62,377 nucleotides of DNA from Cysteiniphilum halobium (GTDB lineage: Bacteria; Pseudomonadota; Gammaproteobacteria; Francisellales; Francisellaceae): positions 1 through 62,377 of the forward strand of contig NZ_QLIU01000009.1 of NCBI RefSeq assembly GCF_003574425.1, read 5' to 3'. Within the stretch, counting starts at the first letter, position 1. The number at the start of each line of letters is the position of its first letter. A program made the translations under genes and the position numbers. The notes beneath the pieces are model-generated. The model searched no databases and was not told where the DNA came from. It saw only the letters and a list, made by a program, of their open reading frames with translations. Shown here piece by piece: positions 28,270 to 38,442 of the stretch.

Positions 28270-30141
28270 CTAAACAGTTAACTGATAAGGAACTTCTACA
28301 ATAATTCGTGCTTGACCTTTGGTCTCAGTTTTACTGACGCTTTTTAAACCCCAACGTAAAAGAGCTGTTTTTTGATTATGCAAGAATGTATGCCATAGCT
28401 TGGTTGTTTCAGCTTTAGGCAGAACTAATACAGCAAGTCCTCGTTCAGGTTCTGTTAAATCCGTACGACGAATAAATTTAATCAATGGTCTTGATAGGGA
28501 TTGATATTGAGAGTCTAGGACAACTAGCTTTTCAGGGAAGTTTAATTCGTTCCATTGTTTTTGTAAGCGTGAGGTTCTTTCAGGGTTAATATTGATTGTC
28601 ACTGGTGTAATATCAGGCGATATCTTGCGTGCAAAGCTAAGAGCTGCAATTGTCCCTTTATGTAGTTTAGACACAGGTACAATGACTTTTAGCTGTGTAT
28701 TTTTTTGTAATGAGGTTTCAATCAAACCAGTATCCGCACTTAATGAGAGTTCTTGATCAGCCAAGTGATAATGGTGTGCAATGCGGTAAAATATTAAAAT
28801 TAATATTGGTAAGGCGATGATAATAATCCAAGCACCTTCAAAAAATTTGGATTCAATAACGACAATAACAGCAATAAAAGTACAAAGACAGCCAAAGCTG
28901 TTGATACAGGCTTTGATCCACCAGCTTTTGACATCACGACGACGGTTATACCACACGCGCACAAGACCTGCTTGACATAAGGTAAATGCCAAAAATACAC
29001 CAATTGAGTATAGTGGGATCAGTGCACTGGTATTGGCTTGAAAGATAATAATTAACACACAAGCAAAAACAGCAAGTGCTAGAATGCCATTACTAAATGC
29101 CAAACGATCACCAACGTTTTGTAGTTGTCTTGGCAGGTAACCATCTTTACTAATCATTGAGGTTAGTAGTGGGAAGCCTGCAAAAGAAGTATTAGCTGCT
29201 AATAATAAAATCAAGCAGGTTACAGTCTGCAAAAGGTAATAAAATAAACCGCCACCAAAAATATTGTGTCCGATTTGTGATAACAAGCTTTCATCAGTTA
29301 GTGGTTGCAATTCAAGTTTTGAGGCTAAAAAAGAAATACCTAAAAACATTGAGATCAATAGCACGATCAAAACCATTAGGGTAATCGATGCATTTTTAGC
29401 ACGTGGTTGCTTAAAGGACATCACGCCATTAGCAACAGCTTCAATCCCTGTCATGGCGGAACATCCAGATGAGAAGGCGCGTAGAATAAGTGTTAAGGTT
29501 AATGCTCCAGTTAACGGTGTCATAAGATCAGTGACATGTGAATAATCAACCGGAGGTAAATTACCAGTAAGATAGCGATAAAGCCCAATGCCAACCATAG
29601 ATAATATAACAACAACGAACGCATAGGTTGGCCACATAAAGGCAGAAGCTGATTCTTTCATGCCACGCAGGTTCATCCACATAATAAAAATAATCGCGAT
29701 AATTGCCATGAGCTCTGCATGAGGTTGTGTCTCGGGGAAAGCAGAAGTGATTGCCAAGATGCCAGCAGAAACACTCACAGCAACTGTTAAAATATAGTCA
29801 AGCATGAGCGCGCCAGCAGCAAGAAGCCCCATAAAGGTGCCTAAATTCTCGCGTGCCACAATGTATGCGCCACCACCTTCCGGGTAAGCATCAATTGCTT
29901 GTTTGTAAGACACACCAACGACAACGATTAGGATTGCAATAAAAATAGCAATATGCATTGACATTGCTAGGGCCGCAGTTCCTGCTAGGATAAGTACTGT
30001 TAGAATTTCACCAGTTGCGTATGCCACTGATGATAATGCATCAGAAGAAAAGATCGCCAGTGCATGTTTTTTTGATAAAGCATGCTCTTCGGCTTGGGCT
30101 TTGGGGATAGGGTCGCCAAAAAAAATGCGTCCTAATTTCAT
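28270..30141 (-). CDS. KimA-like APC permease (probable potassium importer)
   Basis: 623 residues: about twelve membrane spans in the first 460 residues and a cytoplasmic C-terminal domain of about 160 residues. The N-terminus ALAIFSSDALSSVAYATGEIL is the signature stretch shared with Bacillus subtilis KimA (YdaO), a high-affinity potassium importer controlled by c-di-AMP. AYPEGGGAYIVARENLG also matches that branch. In proteobacteria the ligand control may differ, so potassium transport is inferred from the family. Converges with the decayed small genes on the other strand. Confidence 0.8.
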   Translation of the reverse strand: MKLGRIFFGDPIPKAQAEEHALSKKHALAIFSSDALSSVAYATGEILTVLILAGTAALAMSMHIAIFIAILIVVVGVSYKQAIDAYPEGGGAYIVARENLGTFMGLLAAGALMLDYILTVAVSVSAGILAITSAFPETQPHAELMAIIAIIFIMWMNLRGMKESASAFMWPTYAFVVVILSMVGIGLYRYLTGNLPPVDYSHVTDLMTPLTGALTLTLILRAFSSGCSAMTGIEAVANGVMSFKQPRAKNASITLMVLIVLLISMFLGISFLASKLELQPLTDESLLSQIGHNIFGGGLFYYLLQTVTCLILLLAANTSFAGFPLLTSMISKDGYLPRQLQNVGDRLAFSNGILALAVFACVLIIIFQANTSALIPLYSIGVFLAFTLCQAGLVRVWYNRRRDVKSWWIKACINSFGCLCTFIAVIVVIESKFFEGAWIIIIALPILILIFYRIAHHYHLADQELSLSADTGLIETSLQKNTQLKVIVPVSKLHKGTIAALSFARKISPDITPVTININPERTSRLQKQWNELNFPEKLVVLDSQYQSLSRPLIKFIRRTDLTEPERGLAVLVLPKAETTKLWHTFLHNQKTALLRWGLKSVSKTETKGQARIIVEVPYQLTV

Positions 30142-30243
30142 AAGTGAAATCCGTTGTATTTTCTCGTAAATATAAGCCTGCGAATTTACACTATTTTTAT
30201 TTTTTAGGCAATGTTGGCAGAATATTTAAGAAACGCAAATGAC

Positions 30244-30996
30244 TTAAACCGGGTTATCAATATCAATAAAATGGTGTGTTAAGTCAAAGTGTTGCGCCAG
30301 ATACTGCCCAAGTGCTTTGATGCCATAGCGTTCAGTGGCATGGTGACCTGCGGCAATATAGGTAATACCTAGCTCACGTGCAATTAAAGTCGTACGCTCA
30401 GAAATCTCTCCTGAGATATAAACATCAGCACCTGCATGATAAGCATGTTCAATAAAGTCTTGTGCACCTCCGGTGCAAATTGCGATTTTTTGAACTTCCT
30501 GATGCATTTTGCCAACAATAACTGGTGAGCGTTGAAGTTTATGTGTAATAGTGTTAGTAAGCTCAGTTAATGTCGTTTGATTTTCACAGATAACCCCATA
30601 ATTAGGTGTTGTCCTTGTATCAAATTCAGATGTTACTGTAAGATCCAGAAGTTGAGCTAATTGTGCGTTATTTCCAAGTGTTGGATGGATGTCAAGCGGC
30701 AAATGATAAGCAAATAAATTGATATCATGTTGAATCAATGATTTGATTCGTCGATATTTTATCCCAGTAATTACTTGATTTTCACCTTTCCAAAAATAGC
30801 CATGATGTACCATAATGGCATCTGCTTTTTTAGTAATAGCTGCTTCTATTAACTCAAGGCTAGCGCTTACTCCCGTGACAATGGTATGAATGTGTTTTTT
30901 GCCTTCAACTTGCAAACCATTAGGGCAATAGTCTTTTATCATATCAACATTCAATAGGTTATTAAGGTGATCTTTAAGTTCTTTTTGATCGATCAT
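30244..30996 (-). CDS. Nif3/YbgI-family dinuclear metal-binding protein
   Basis: 250 residues. The conserved metal-binding pattern is present: DYCPNGLQVEG, AIMVHHGYFWKGE with two histidines, AYHLPLDIHPTLGNNAQLA, and a C-terminal AAGHHATERYGI. The family is often labelled GTP cyclohydrolase type 2, but its cellular task is unsettled. The start overlaps the ribokinase stop by four bases (ATGA), so the two are co-translated. Confidence 0.9.
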   Translation of the reverse strand: MIDQKELKDHLNNLLNVDMIKDYCPNGLQVEGKKHIHTIVTGVSASLELIEAAITKKADAIMVHHGYFWKGENQVITGIKYRRIKSLIQHDINLFAYHLPLDIHPTLGNNAQLAQLLDLTVTSEFDTRTTPNYGVICENQTTLTELTNTITHKLQRSPVIVGKMHQEVQKIAICTGGAQDFIEHAYHAGADVYISGEISERTTLIARELGITYIAAGHHATERYGIKALGQYLAQHFDLTHHFIDIDNPV

Positions 30997-31904
30997 ATAG
31001 GACTCATTAAATGGTTGATTTCAGCAAGGTAGGGGATGGACGTTTGCGCACCCAGTTTAGTTACAGAAAGAGCTGCGGCGGTATTGGCAAATACAATAGC
31101 ATGAAGCAATGAATGATCTTGAGCAAGTGCACTGACTAATGCGCCATTAAAGGTATCACCTGCTGCAGTAGTATCAATTGCAGTGACTTTATGGGTGGCG
31201 ATAAGTTGTGGGTGATAACCGTCATAGAAGAAAGCGCCTTGGGCGCCCATGGTGATAATAATGTTTTTAACACCACGGTTAAAAAGCACTTTAGCAGCAT
31301 TGAGGGCTGACGATTCATCTGTCACCTTAATCCCAGTTAAAAGGCTAGCTTCAGTTTCATTTGGAGTAATAATGTCGATTAATGGGTAAAGTTTCTCTGG
31401 TAGGTTTCGTGCAGGGGCTGGATTAAGCACAAATAAACACTGGTTGTTTTTTGCCAGTTGTGCAGCATGCATGATGGTTTCAATCGGTGTTTCTAATTGT
31501 GTAAGCACGATTTTGGTATGCGCAAATTGCTCAGTGAGCTTGTCCAGATCTTCGGGAGTTAATAAGGCATTAGCACCTGGCGCTACTGCAATCGAGTTTT
31601 CACCACTTTGGGCAACATAAATCATAGCAACACCTGAAGGATCAGAAGTGCGTTTAATGTGCTTTGTATTGATGTTGTCTTTGTGATAGTTATTAATAAG
31701 CGTTTTACCAAAGCCATCTTCACCGATACAGGCAATAAAGTGCACATTGCTACCTAAACGTGCTGCAGCAACTGCTTGGTTGGCACCTTTACCGCCAGAA
31801 GCCGTTAGAAATTGACCTCCTAATATAGTTTCTCCTGGGTTTGGAATGTGCTCAACTTGAATAATCAGATCCATATTAGCACTACCAATGACCATTATTG
31901 TCAT
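30993..31904 (-). CDS. rbsK: Ribokinase
   Basis: Phosphorylates ribose (or another sugar of the PfkB group) at the 5-hydroxyl using ATP. About 303 residues. GSANMDLIIQVEHIPNPGET opens the protein, GGKGANQAVAAARLG is the PfkB signature 1, and DTTAAGDTFNGALVSAL carries the catalytic Asp in signature 2. ATG 31904 has AAGGAT seven bases upstream, better than a GTG at 31910. No ribose transporter is nearby. Confidence 0.88.
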   Translation of the reverse strand: MTIMVIGSANMDLIIQVEHIPNPGETILGGQFLTASGGKGANQAVAAARLGSNVHFIACIGEDGFGKTLINNYHKDNINTKHIKRTSDPSGVAMIYVAQSGENSIAVAPGANALLTPEDLDKLTEQFAHTKIVLTQLETPIETIMHAAQLAKNNQCLFVLNPAPARNLPEKLYPLIDIITPNETEASLLTGIKVTDESSALNAAKVLFNRGVKNIIITMGAQGAFFYDGYHPQLIATHKVTAIDTTAAGDTFNGALVSALAQDHSLLHAIVFANTAAALSVTKLGAQTSIPYLAEINHLMSPI

Positions 31905-32016
31905 AATCACGATCCTTAAATCAAAAATATATAAAGCAAGAGTATCGTATCATATTTTACCTTACTACACCTAAACAGTTAATGGCAGCAAATAAGCTAG
32001 AAAGCGTTTCCTTGAA

Positions 32017-32075
32017 TATCTATCCATCATAAGCCATTTCACAGTATTTCTTCATCATTACTTAGTGCATGTAAA
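32017..32075 (+). repeat. TATACCC-family repeat, copy 6 (diverged)
   Basis: Starts TATCTATCCATCATAAGCC and continues ATTTCACAGTATTTC. One extra base breaks the TATACCC start, but the following 25 bases align with the other copies. It lies in the divergent gap between rbsK and trmL. Confidence 0.45.
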
Positions 32076-32138
32076 GCCTGCAAAAGTCTTGTGTCTGATA
32101 TACAATAATGCGCTATGTATCTTTAGAGTGTTGATAAA

Positions 32139-32600
32139 ATGATTCATATTGCGTTGTATGAGCCCGAAATTCCACCCAATACCGGAAATATTATTCGTTT
32201 ATGTGCCAATACCGGAGCAAAGCTGCATTTAATTGAGCCCTTGGGTTTTGATCTTGATGATAAAAAGTTACGTCGTGCTGGGCTTGATTATCATGAATTT
32301 GCCGCAATTGCTAGATACAAAAACTTTCAAAGCTTTATTGATATGCATGCTGATAAGCGGATATGGGCATGTACGACAAAAGCAAATCAATATTACCATC
32401 AGGTGTCATTTCAAAAAGATGATATTTTGCTTTTGGGACCGGAAAGTCGAGGACTACCGCAAGAAGTCAGGGATCTGTTGAGTCAAACGCAAATAAAATT
32501 GCCGATGTTGGCAAATAGTCGCAGTTTAAATCTATCCAATGCTACTGCGATTATGCTATTTGAAGCATGGCGACAATTAGGATTTGAAGGCGTGTTGTGA
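32139..32600 (+). CDS. trmL: tRNA (cytidine/uridine-34-2'-O)-methyltransferase TrmL
   Basis: SPOUT-fold enzyme methylating the wobble ribose in leucine tRNAs. 153 residues. [35 protein letters not shown] is the family start; the knot region with [11 protein letters not shown] and [23 protein letters not shown] binds S-adenosylmethionine. Length and motifs are standard. Confidence 0.93.
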   Translation: MIHIALYEPEIPPNTGNIIRLCANTGAKLHLIEPLGFDLDDKKLRRAGLDYHEFAAIARYKNFQSFIDMHADKRIWACTTKANQYYHQVSFQKDDILLLGPESRGLPQEVRDLLSQTQIKLPMLANSRSLNLSNATAIMLFEAWRQLGFEGVL

Positions 32601-32636
32601 GCAATCAAAAGCCTTTTGTGGTTCAGCAGCGTTATT

Positions 32637-32858
32637 ATGAGTGCGGTTATCCAGCTATCTAGTGCTTTTGCTGTTGCATGGGTTGCAAACTTGTTAGCAA
32701 CGTTTTCGAATGTATTTGAGCTAAGTGTGCATTCTGTAATTACACTGCATGCTTTTAGTTATGTTATGATTTTTTGTGCTTTAGGCATGTTTATAACAGG
32801 TGTTTATTTATTTTTTTGTCAGCAAACACATCGCTTAAGCGATATCCAATTAACGTAA
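32637..32858 (+). CDS. Small two-span membrane protein
   Basis: 73 residues from ATG 32637 (a TTG at 32616 is the alternative). Two hydrophobic segments (about 2-22 and 34-62) with a short polar tail. It starts 37 bases after trmL on the same strand. No family recognised. Confidence 0.45.
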   Translation: MSAVIQLSSAFAVAWVANLLATFSNVFELSVHSVITLHAFSYVMIFCALGMFITGVYLFFCQQTHRLSDIQLT

Positions 32859-32951
32859 TGAACAAATTACATGCTTTTTCATTGTTTTTTAATGATTGAT
32901 TCGGTACACTCCAAGGCGTATTAATCAGTAGCAACCAATATGGAGAACAAT

Positions 32952-33230
32952 ATGAAACAAGCGTCAGCACGTCACATCCTCGTTCAAACAGAAGCAGAAT
33001 GTGAAGCTTTAAAGAAAGAAATTGAAGCAGGTACAGACTTTGCAAAAGCAGCTGAAGAAAAGTCATTATGCCCATCAGGCAGAAACGGTGGTGAGTTAGG
33101 ATCATTTGGGCCAGGTCAAATGGTTCCTGAGTTTGATAAAGTGGTTTTTTCTGAAGAGGTCGGCAAAGTGCATGGTCCAGTCAAAACACAATTTGGTTAT
33201 CATTTGGTTGAAGTGACATCACGCTCATAA
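32952..33230 (+). CDS. ppiC: Single-domain parvulin-type peptidyl-prolyl isomerase
   Basis: 92 residues, cytoplasmic, catalyses prolyl cis-trans isomerisation. SARHILVQTE, FAKAAEEKSLCPSG and the C-terminal FGPGQMVPEFDKVVF with FGYHLVEV are the PpiC marks. ATG 32952 follows a GGAGAA site; an in-frame ATG at 32940 overlaps that site and is rejected. Confidence 0.93.
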   Translation: MKQASARHILVQTEAECEALKKEIEAGTDFAKAAEEKSLCPSGRNGGELGSFGPGQMVPEFDKVVFSEEVGKVHGPVKTQFGYHLVEVTSRS

Positions 33231-33252
33231 TCTTCATTTATACGATCTTTTA

Positions 33253-33273
33253 GGGGCGTATTGCATACGCCTG
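33253..33273. terminator. GGGCGTA hairpin 1, between converging ppiC and glnE
   Basis: GGCGTAT (33255-33261) pairs with ATACGCC (33265-33271) round a three-base loop; an AT-rich tail follows. It sits 23 bases after ppiC and 24 before the glnE stop, so it could end both transcripts. Same core as hairpins at 41443 and 44653. Confidence 0.55.
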
Positions 33274-33296
33274 ATATTATTATACTTTTTATTCTA

Positions 33297-36014
33297 TCAA
33301 CAAAAAAGCTGTTGCCAGATTGCTTTGACTTCATTAGCTTGTTGTTGGCAGCTATCAAGCGGCACAACATAAGATTGTTTATCAAGATAACGCTTAAACC
33401 CTAAGTCGCGAAAGTAGCAATAATGTTCAATCAGTGCATTTGCTATTTCAGTGTTTATTAAACTTGCGCTTTCCATGGTCTGTATGATGCGAATACTATC
33501 GCTATAGTAGCATACAAAGGGAACTTTATAACTATAACAAAGTGCAAAAAATTGGGCGATAAATTCAATATCAACCATTCCACCAACACTTTGCTTAAGA
33601 TCAAACTCTTGGGGCGTAACTTGAAGTAAATGTTCACGCATTTTATGACGCATATCCACAATATCCTTTTTCAATTGCTCCATATCACGTTGTTGGCAAA
33701 TAATAGCAGATCTTAGTGCATTAAACTTATGTGTTAAATCGTCAGATGCATAAATCATCCGTGCGCGGGTTAGGGCTTGATGTTCCCATGTCCAGGCAGA
33801 TGTTGTTAAGTATTGTTGATAAGACTCAAAACTCGGTACAATAAATCCATGATCACCCTCAGGGCGTAACCGTAGGTCAATCTCATATAAGGTGCCATGA
33901 TATGTTTTTATTTGCATGAAATGGATAAACTTCTGTACGACACGTACAAATAAGTAAGGTGATAACTCAGCATTTACTCGATTATGAACAAAGACTAAGT
34001 CCAAATCAGAAGCAACACTAAGCTCAAGTCCACCTAGTTTGCCATAGGCGATGACACCTAAAGAGCGTTTATAAGCGGTTTGTAAAGCTTTGGAGATGTT
34101 ACTGTATTGAAATACTTCGCGCCACGCACCATCAAGCACTGCTTCAATAGTTACTGTTGCTAGGTGGCTGAAAAGATCACTAGATTCCATTAATGAAATA
34201 TGCCCATGCGCTTCACTGACAATAATATTAAATACTTGCTCTAAGCGGAAACGCCGCAGGCTTTCTAAAAAAGCTTCGATATCCTCAATGTCGATCGCCT
34301 GTAGATAAATACGTAGGTTATTACGCAAATAATCAACATCTAAGTAAACATCATCAGGCGCTTTATAAATCAATGCGTGTTCCAACAAAAAAGCGTGCTC
34401 AGTCAACATTTCAATAATGCGTCGCCCTTTATTAAGAAGTTGTAGGAAATCTAGATGACGTGCTTGGTATTCTAACAGCAGAAACAAGTAAGTTTGGCGC
34501 TTACTTAATTTGTTGAGCAGTCCCAAAATATCGTGAATAAGGTGAGGGTGGGTATTTAAGCATAGCTGTAATAAGTGCTTAATTGCTGGTAGTACATCTT
34601 TGGATATCTGGTTTTGATGGTGCAAAAAGAAGTGATCTATTTCAATCTGTTTATCCTGATCATTGTTAATACTAGCTGTTGTGTCAGGTGTATTTTTATA
34701 GTTTGCTGTATGTGTTACTAGGACATTGTTTGAAGTTAATGTGTTAAAGCGTGTTAACTCATCAAATAATGTACTGACTCTTGCGCGCGTATCATTTATT
34801 TTGTTAAGCAATATTTGCCAGTGATCAAAACCAATTAAGCAGGCGACATTTTTTTGTGTAAACTCTGCATCAGGCAGTTGATGTGTTTGCTGATCATCAA
34901 ACATTTGTAACGCATTTTCGACATCACGCAAAAACACATAGTGGGCATACAAATCATGGGTTTTGGTTTTAGGTAGAATATCTGCATTTTGTAAAGCATG
35001 TAGTGCTGTTGCTAGTTGATTCGTTTGTAAGGTAATATTTTGACCACCATAAACAAGTTGATAACACTGGCAGATAAATTCGATTTCACGGATACCACCA
35101 CGACCCAGTTTGATATTGTTTTTTAGTGTAGTAGATTTCATCTCAGTCAAAATCTTTTGCTTCATATCACGAATAGCATTGAGCATGCGATAGTCGTGAT
35201 AGTGGCGATAAACAAATAGATAAATATTGTGTTTTAAGTCACGGATAACGTGAGCATCTGCGTGTAAAATATCTGCTTTGACATAAGCATAGCGTTCCCA
35301 ATCGCGTGCATGATGAATAAGATAGTTTTTAAAGCTCTCAAGCTCGGTGACCAAGGGTGCGCCATCACCAAATGGGCGCAAGCGCATATCAATGCGATAA
35401 ACAAAGCCATCAATTGTGACATCATTAAGTAGTGTAATTAAGCGCTGTCCAAGCTCAGTATAAAAGCGCATGGTGCTATATTCTCTACCGCATTGTCTTA
35501 GTAATGTTATATTGCTTGTTTGAATAAATACAAGATCAATATCTGAGGAGAAGTTAAGCTCATTGCCACCAAGCTTACCCATAGCTATAATCGCCAAACG
35601 ATCAGGTATATTAATAAGTCTACGCTCTAAGGTGATTTGTTGTAATAAATAGTGTTGTGTTTGGCGCAGAATTTCTTTAGCAGTAAATGAAATAATTTCA
35701 GCAATTTGTTCAAATTGAATGTATTGATGTTGTTGTTGAAAAACAAGTTTGGCATGAATACGTTGGCGAAAAAGGCGTAAATTTTTTGGCAATGATTTAT
35801 GAGTGGTATGCGCTGAAAATAGCGTAGTAATCTCAGTGGTGATGTCTTTTAGATCATCTGTTTCAAACCAGTTGATATCATTCAGAAACTGAGGGTTTTG
35901 TGTGAAAAATCGAGCAAAAAAAGCACTGCTATTAAAGGTGATAAAGAGTTTATTTAAAAGATCAGGTTTAAGATTATGTAAATGAAAGTAATCACAAAAT
36001 TCTTGTTGGTTCAT
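33297..36014 (-). CDS. glnE: Glutamine synthetase adenylyltransferase/deadenylase
   Basis: Bifunctional regulator that adds and removes AMP on glutamine synthetase. About 905 residues, near the usual 940. Two nucleotidyltransferase domains are visible, each with a GxxD/SxxD catalytic pair: NFSSDIDLVFIQ in the N-terminal (removing) half and SVASDLDLVFVHN in the C-terminal (adding) half. RDWERYAYVKADIL and RLRPFGDGAP are also typical. ATG 36014 is chosen; an in-frame TTG at 36035 is less likely. Last gene of the miaB row. Confidence 0.93.
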   Translation of the reverse strand: MNQQEFCDYFHLHNLKPDLLNKLFITFNSSAFFARFFTQNPQFLNDINWFETDDLKDITTEITTLFSAHTTHKSLPKNLRLFRQRIHAKLVFQQQHQYIQFEQIAEIISFTAKEILRQTQHYLLQQITLERRLINIPDRLAIIAMGKLGGNELNFSSDIDLVFIQTSNITLLRQCGREYSTMRFYTELGQRLITLLNDVTIDGFVYRIDMRLRPFGDGAPLVTELESFKNYLIHHARDWERYAYVKADILHADAHVIRDLKHNIYLFVYRHYHDYRMLNAIRDMKQKILTEMKSTTLKNNIKLGRGGIREIEFICQCYQLVYGGQNITLQTNQLATALHALQNADILPKTKTHDLYAHYVFLRDVENALQMFDDQQTHQLPDAEFTQKNVACLIGFDHWQILLNKINDTRARVSTLFDELTRFNTLTSNNVLVTHTANYKNTPDTTASINNDQDKQIEIDHFFLHHQNQISKDVLPAIKHLLQLCLNTHPHLIHDILGLLNKLSKRQTYLFLLLEYQARHLDFLQLLNKGRRIIEMLTEHAFLLEHALIYKAPDDVYLDVDYLRNNLRIYLQAIDIEDIEAFLESLRRFRLEQVFNIIVSEAHGHISLMESSDLFSHLATVTIEAVLDGAWREVFQYSNISKALQTAYKRSLGVIAYGKLGGLELSVASDLDLVFVHNRVNAELSPYLFVRVVQKFIHFMQIKTYHGTLYEIDLRLRPEGDHGFIVPSFESYQQYLTTSAWTWEHQALTRARMIYASDDLTHKFNALRSAIICQQRDMEQLKKDIVDMRHKMREHLLQVTPQEFDLKQSVGGMVDIEFIAQFFALCYSYKVPFVCYYSDSIRIIQTMESASLINTEIANALIEHYCYFRDLGFKRYLDKQSYVVPLDSCQQQANEVKAIWQQLFC

Positions 36015-36085
36015 CAAAAATATAAACTTTACCAATCAATGGTATTAAGTCTATATTAGTCTTAAAAAGTTTAATAGGCTTTCTG

Positions 36086-37576
36086 CTATTTAGTACGCTT
36101 TCTTTTATAAATACAAATAATCAAAGCAATCACCATAAACAACAAAGATAAGAGGGTAATGGGTAATAACCCATATATCGTCCACGGCGTTTGTCCTGTC
36201 ATGCCATAAACCTTACCCTTTAATATGGCTTGTTTGTTGCGCGGAAGGCTGGCAATGGTTTGCCCCTTAGGGTTAATAATTGATGTAACCCCATTATTGG
36301 TCGCTTGAATAACGTAGCGTCCGGTTTCGATTGCGCGCATTTGTGAAATTTCCTCGTGCTGCCAAGGGGCAAGAGAGTCACCAAACCACGCATCATCACT
36401 GATAACAGCGATAAGATTGGCATTTTGCAGTTGCGCGCGTACCTCTGAAGGGTAAGCGATTTCATAACAGATAAATAACGCAACACTTAAACCATTCATT
36501 TTAAGTAAGGGTTGCACTTCATCACCTTTGGTAAAGCTCGACATTGGAATATTGAAGTAGGCCATAAATGGTTCAAGAAAATAGGCAAAAGGGTAGTATT
36601 CACCAAACGGAACTAAATGATGCTTGTAGTAATGACCGGAGCCTAAACCGTAAACAAAGGCGGAGTTGAAGTATTGCTTTTTACTATTTAATGCGACAGT
36701 ACCAACCAAAATTGCACTATGCTGTTTATCACCCAGGTCATCTACTTGACGTAATAAAGGCGCAATAAAAGTTTTAAATGTGGGAATCGAATTCTCAGGC
36801 CAAAAAACCAGATCGGCTGGATTGTCTTTTGTGGTGGTATAGTAATAGTTAATAATTGTTTGTAGCATGCTTGGATCCCATTTCTGATCCTGAATAAAAT
36901 TGCCTTGTAGGATGCTAACACTTTTTTCAATACCATCACTTTTCGTCCACTTTATTTGCTGCAAAAGTAAAGCAATCACTAAGGTAACAATAATGCTAAT
37001 AAGCATTGATATTATAATCTTTGGTTGACGGAAATGATTGATAGCCTCACTAATGCATGTTGATATAAAACATACGATAAAGCCTACTAAAAAAACACTA
37101 CCAATGGGAGCGAAGCCTGCTAAGAAAGTATGTGTTTGTGAATAACCAAGTAATACCCATGGAAAGCCAGTAAAAAGATGGGTACGTAAGAGTTCTAATA
37201 TCAACCATACAACGGGTAATAACAAAATTCTGTAAAAAAAATGATGATCTTTGAGTTTGGCATAGGCATAGCCAAATATTAAAAAGAATAAGCTTAAAAA
37301 TAAGATAAAGACAATGGTGAGTGTTACACCCAAAAAGATGGATTGACTAAAGGCGTGAATGCTGACGTAAATCCACGAAATACTCGAGCCAAAAAAACCG
37401 ATACCATAACAAAATCCTAGCCAAAGGCATCGACGCATGTGCTGCTGTCTTTGCAGAATCTGCATGAGTAGTATAAGTGAAATAAACGCAAAAATACTCA
37501 AGCCAATCGGTGAAAATGACAGGGTAAGCATTACACCAGTGATCAATGCTAAAACACTCATTGGAATAAAAAACAT
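36086..37576 (-). CDS. lnt: Apolipoprotein N-acyltransferase
   Basis: Inner-membrane enzyme adding the third acyl chain to lipoproteins. 496 residues: about six N-terminal spans, then a periplasmic nitrilase-type domain and a final span. The catalytic triad appears as Glu in FWPENSIP, Lys in YYKHHLVPFGEYYP and Cys in LFICYEIAYP. Twelve bases after corC, same operon as in E. coli. Confidence 0.94.
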   Translation of the reverse strand: MFFIPMSVLALITGVMLTLSFSPIGLSIFAFISLILLMQILQRQQHMRRCLWLGFCYGIGFFGSSISWIYVSIHAFSQSIFLGVTLTIVFILFLSLFFLIFGYAYAKLKDHHFFYRILLLPVVWLILELLRTHLFTGFPWVLLGYSQTHTFLAGFAPIGSVFLVGFIVCFISTCISEAINHFRQPKIIISMLISIIVTLVIALLLQQIKWTKSDGIEKSVSILQGNFIQDQKWDPSMLQTIINYYYTTTKDNPADLVFWPENSIPTFKTFIAPLLRQVDDLGDKQHSAILVGTVALNSKKQYFNSAFVYGLGSGHYYKHHLVPFGEYYPFAYFLEPFMAYFNIPMSSFTKGDEVQPLLKMNGLSVALFICYEIAYPSEVRAQLQNANLIAVISDDAWFGDSLAPWQHEEISQMRAIETGRYVIQATNNGVTSIINPKGQTIASLPRNKQAILKGKVYGMTGQTPWTIYGLLPITLLSLLFMVIALIICIYKRKRTK

Positions 37577-37587
37577 ATGAATTTAAT

Positions 37588-38436
37588 TTAGTCTTGACTG
37601 ATCATAACGTGAAGTGCACGTACACGGCGCTTATCAGCAGCGGTTACTTTAAAGGTAAACTGCCCAATAGTCACCTCTTCGCCAACCTCAGGTAGATGTT
37701 CTAGTTTATTGATGATCAGTCCACCAATGGTATCAAATTCGCTATCGTCAATATTTGCATCAAAGAAGTCATTAAAATCTTCAATTTCAGTTAATGCATC
37801 GATGCTAAATTCGTTTTCATTGACTTTAAGAATTTGTGTTGCTTCTTGATCAAATTCATCCTCAATGTCACCGACGATCTCCTCTAAAATATCCTCAATG
37901 GTGACGAGCCCTGATATCACTCCATATTCATCAACAACGATGGCAAGATGGTTATGGCTCGTTTTAAAATCACGCAAGAGTGCATCGAGCTTTTTACTTT
38001 CAGGTACAAAAATTGCACTGCGCAATATAGGTTTTAAATGTTCAACACAAAGATCTTTGTGCTCAAGTACAACTTTTAATAAGTCTTTGGTATGCAGTAT
38101 GCCCAGAATGTCATCACGATTTTCAGAGAATACAGGCAAGCGTGTGTGACTCGAGTTGATAATAGTTTGAATGATCTCTTTGCTAGTCATACCAGCATGA
38201 ATTGTTGCCATTTGTGTGCGCGGAATCATAATATCACCGACCGATGATGAGGCAATATTTAGTACCCCTTTGATCATGTCACGCGACTCGCTATCGATCG
38301 TACCTTTCTTAACAGCAAGACTCACAAGACTCAAAAAGTCAGAAGGGCTGTGCGGCATTAAAATGGTGGCGGCTATTTTTTCAAGCCAAGTTTGAGAATG
38401 TTCAGCGTTATCGTTTTTCGTCTGTTTTTCATCCAT
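37588..38436 (-). CDS. corC: CBS-domain protein CorC (YbeX)
   Basis: 282 residues. N-terminal tail, two CBS domains (about 65-190; DIMIPRTQMATI and VDEYGVISGLVTIEDILEEIVGDIEDE) and a C-terminal CorC/HlyC domain with DTIGGLIINKLEHLPEVGEEV. Known members influence magnesium/cobalt efflux and ribosome-related processes. The order ybeY-corC-lnt is the widespread gammaproteobacterial one. No membrane domain is present. Confidence 0.92.
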   Translation of the reverse strand: MDEKQTKNDNAEHSQTWLEKIAATILMPHSPSDFLSLVSLAVKKGTIDSESRDMIKGVLNIASSSVGDIMIPRTQMATIHAGMTSKEIIQTIINSSHTRLPVFSENRDDILGILHTKDLLKVVLEHKDLCVEHLKPILRSAIFVPESKKLDALLRDFKTSHNHLAIVVDEYGVISGLVTIEDILEEIVGDIEDEFDQEATQILKVNENEFSIDALTEIEDFNDFFDANIDDSEFDTIGGLIINKLEHLPEVGEEVTIGQFTFKVTAADKRRVRALHVMISQD

Positions 38437-38442
38437 TGTTTA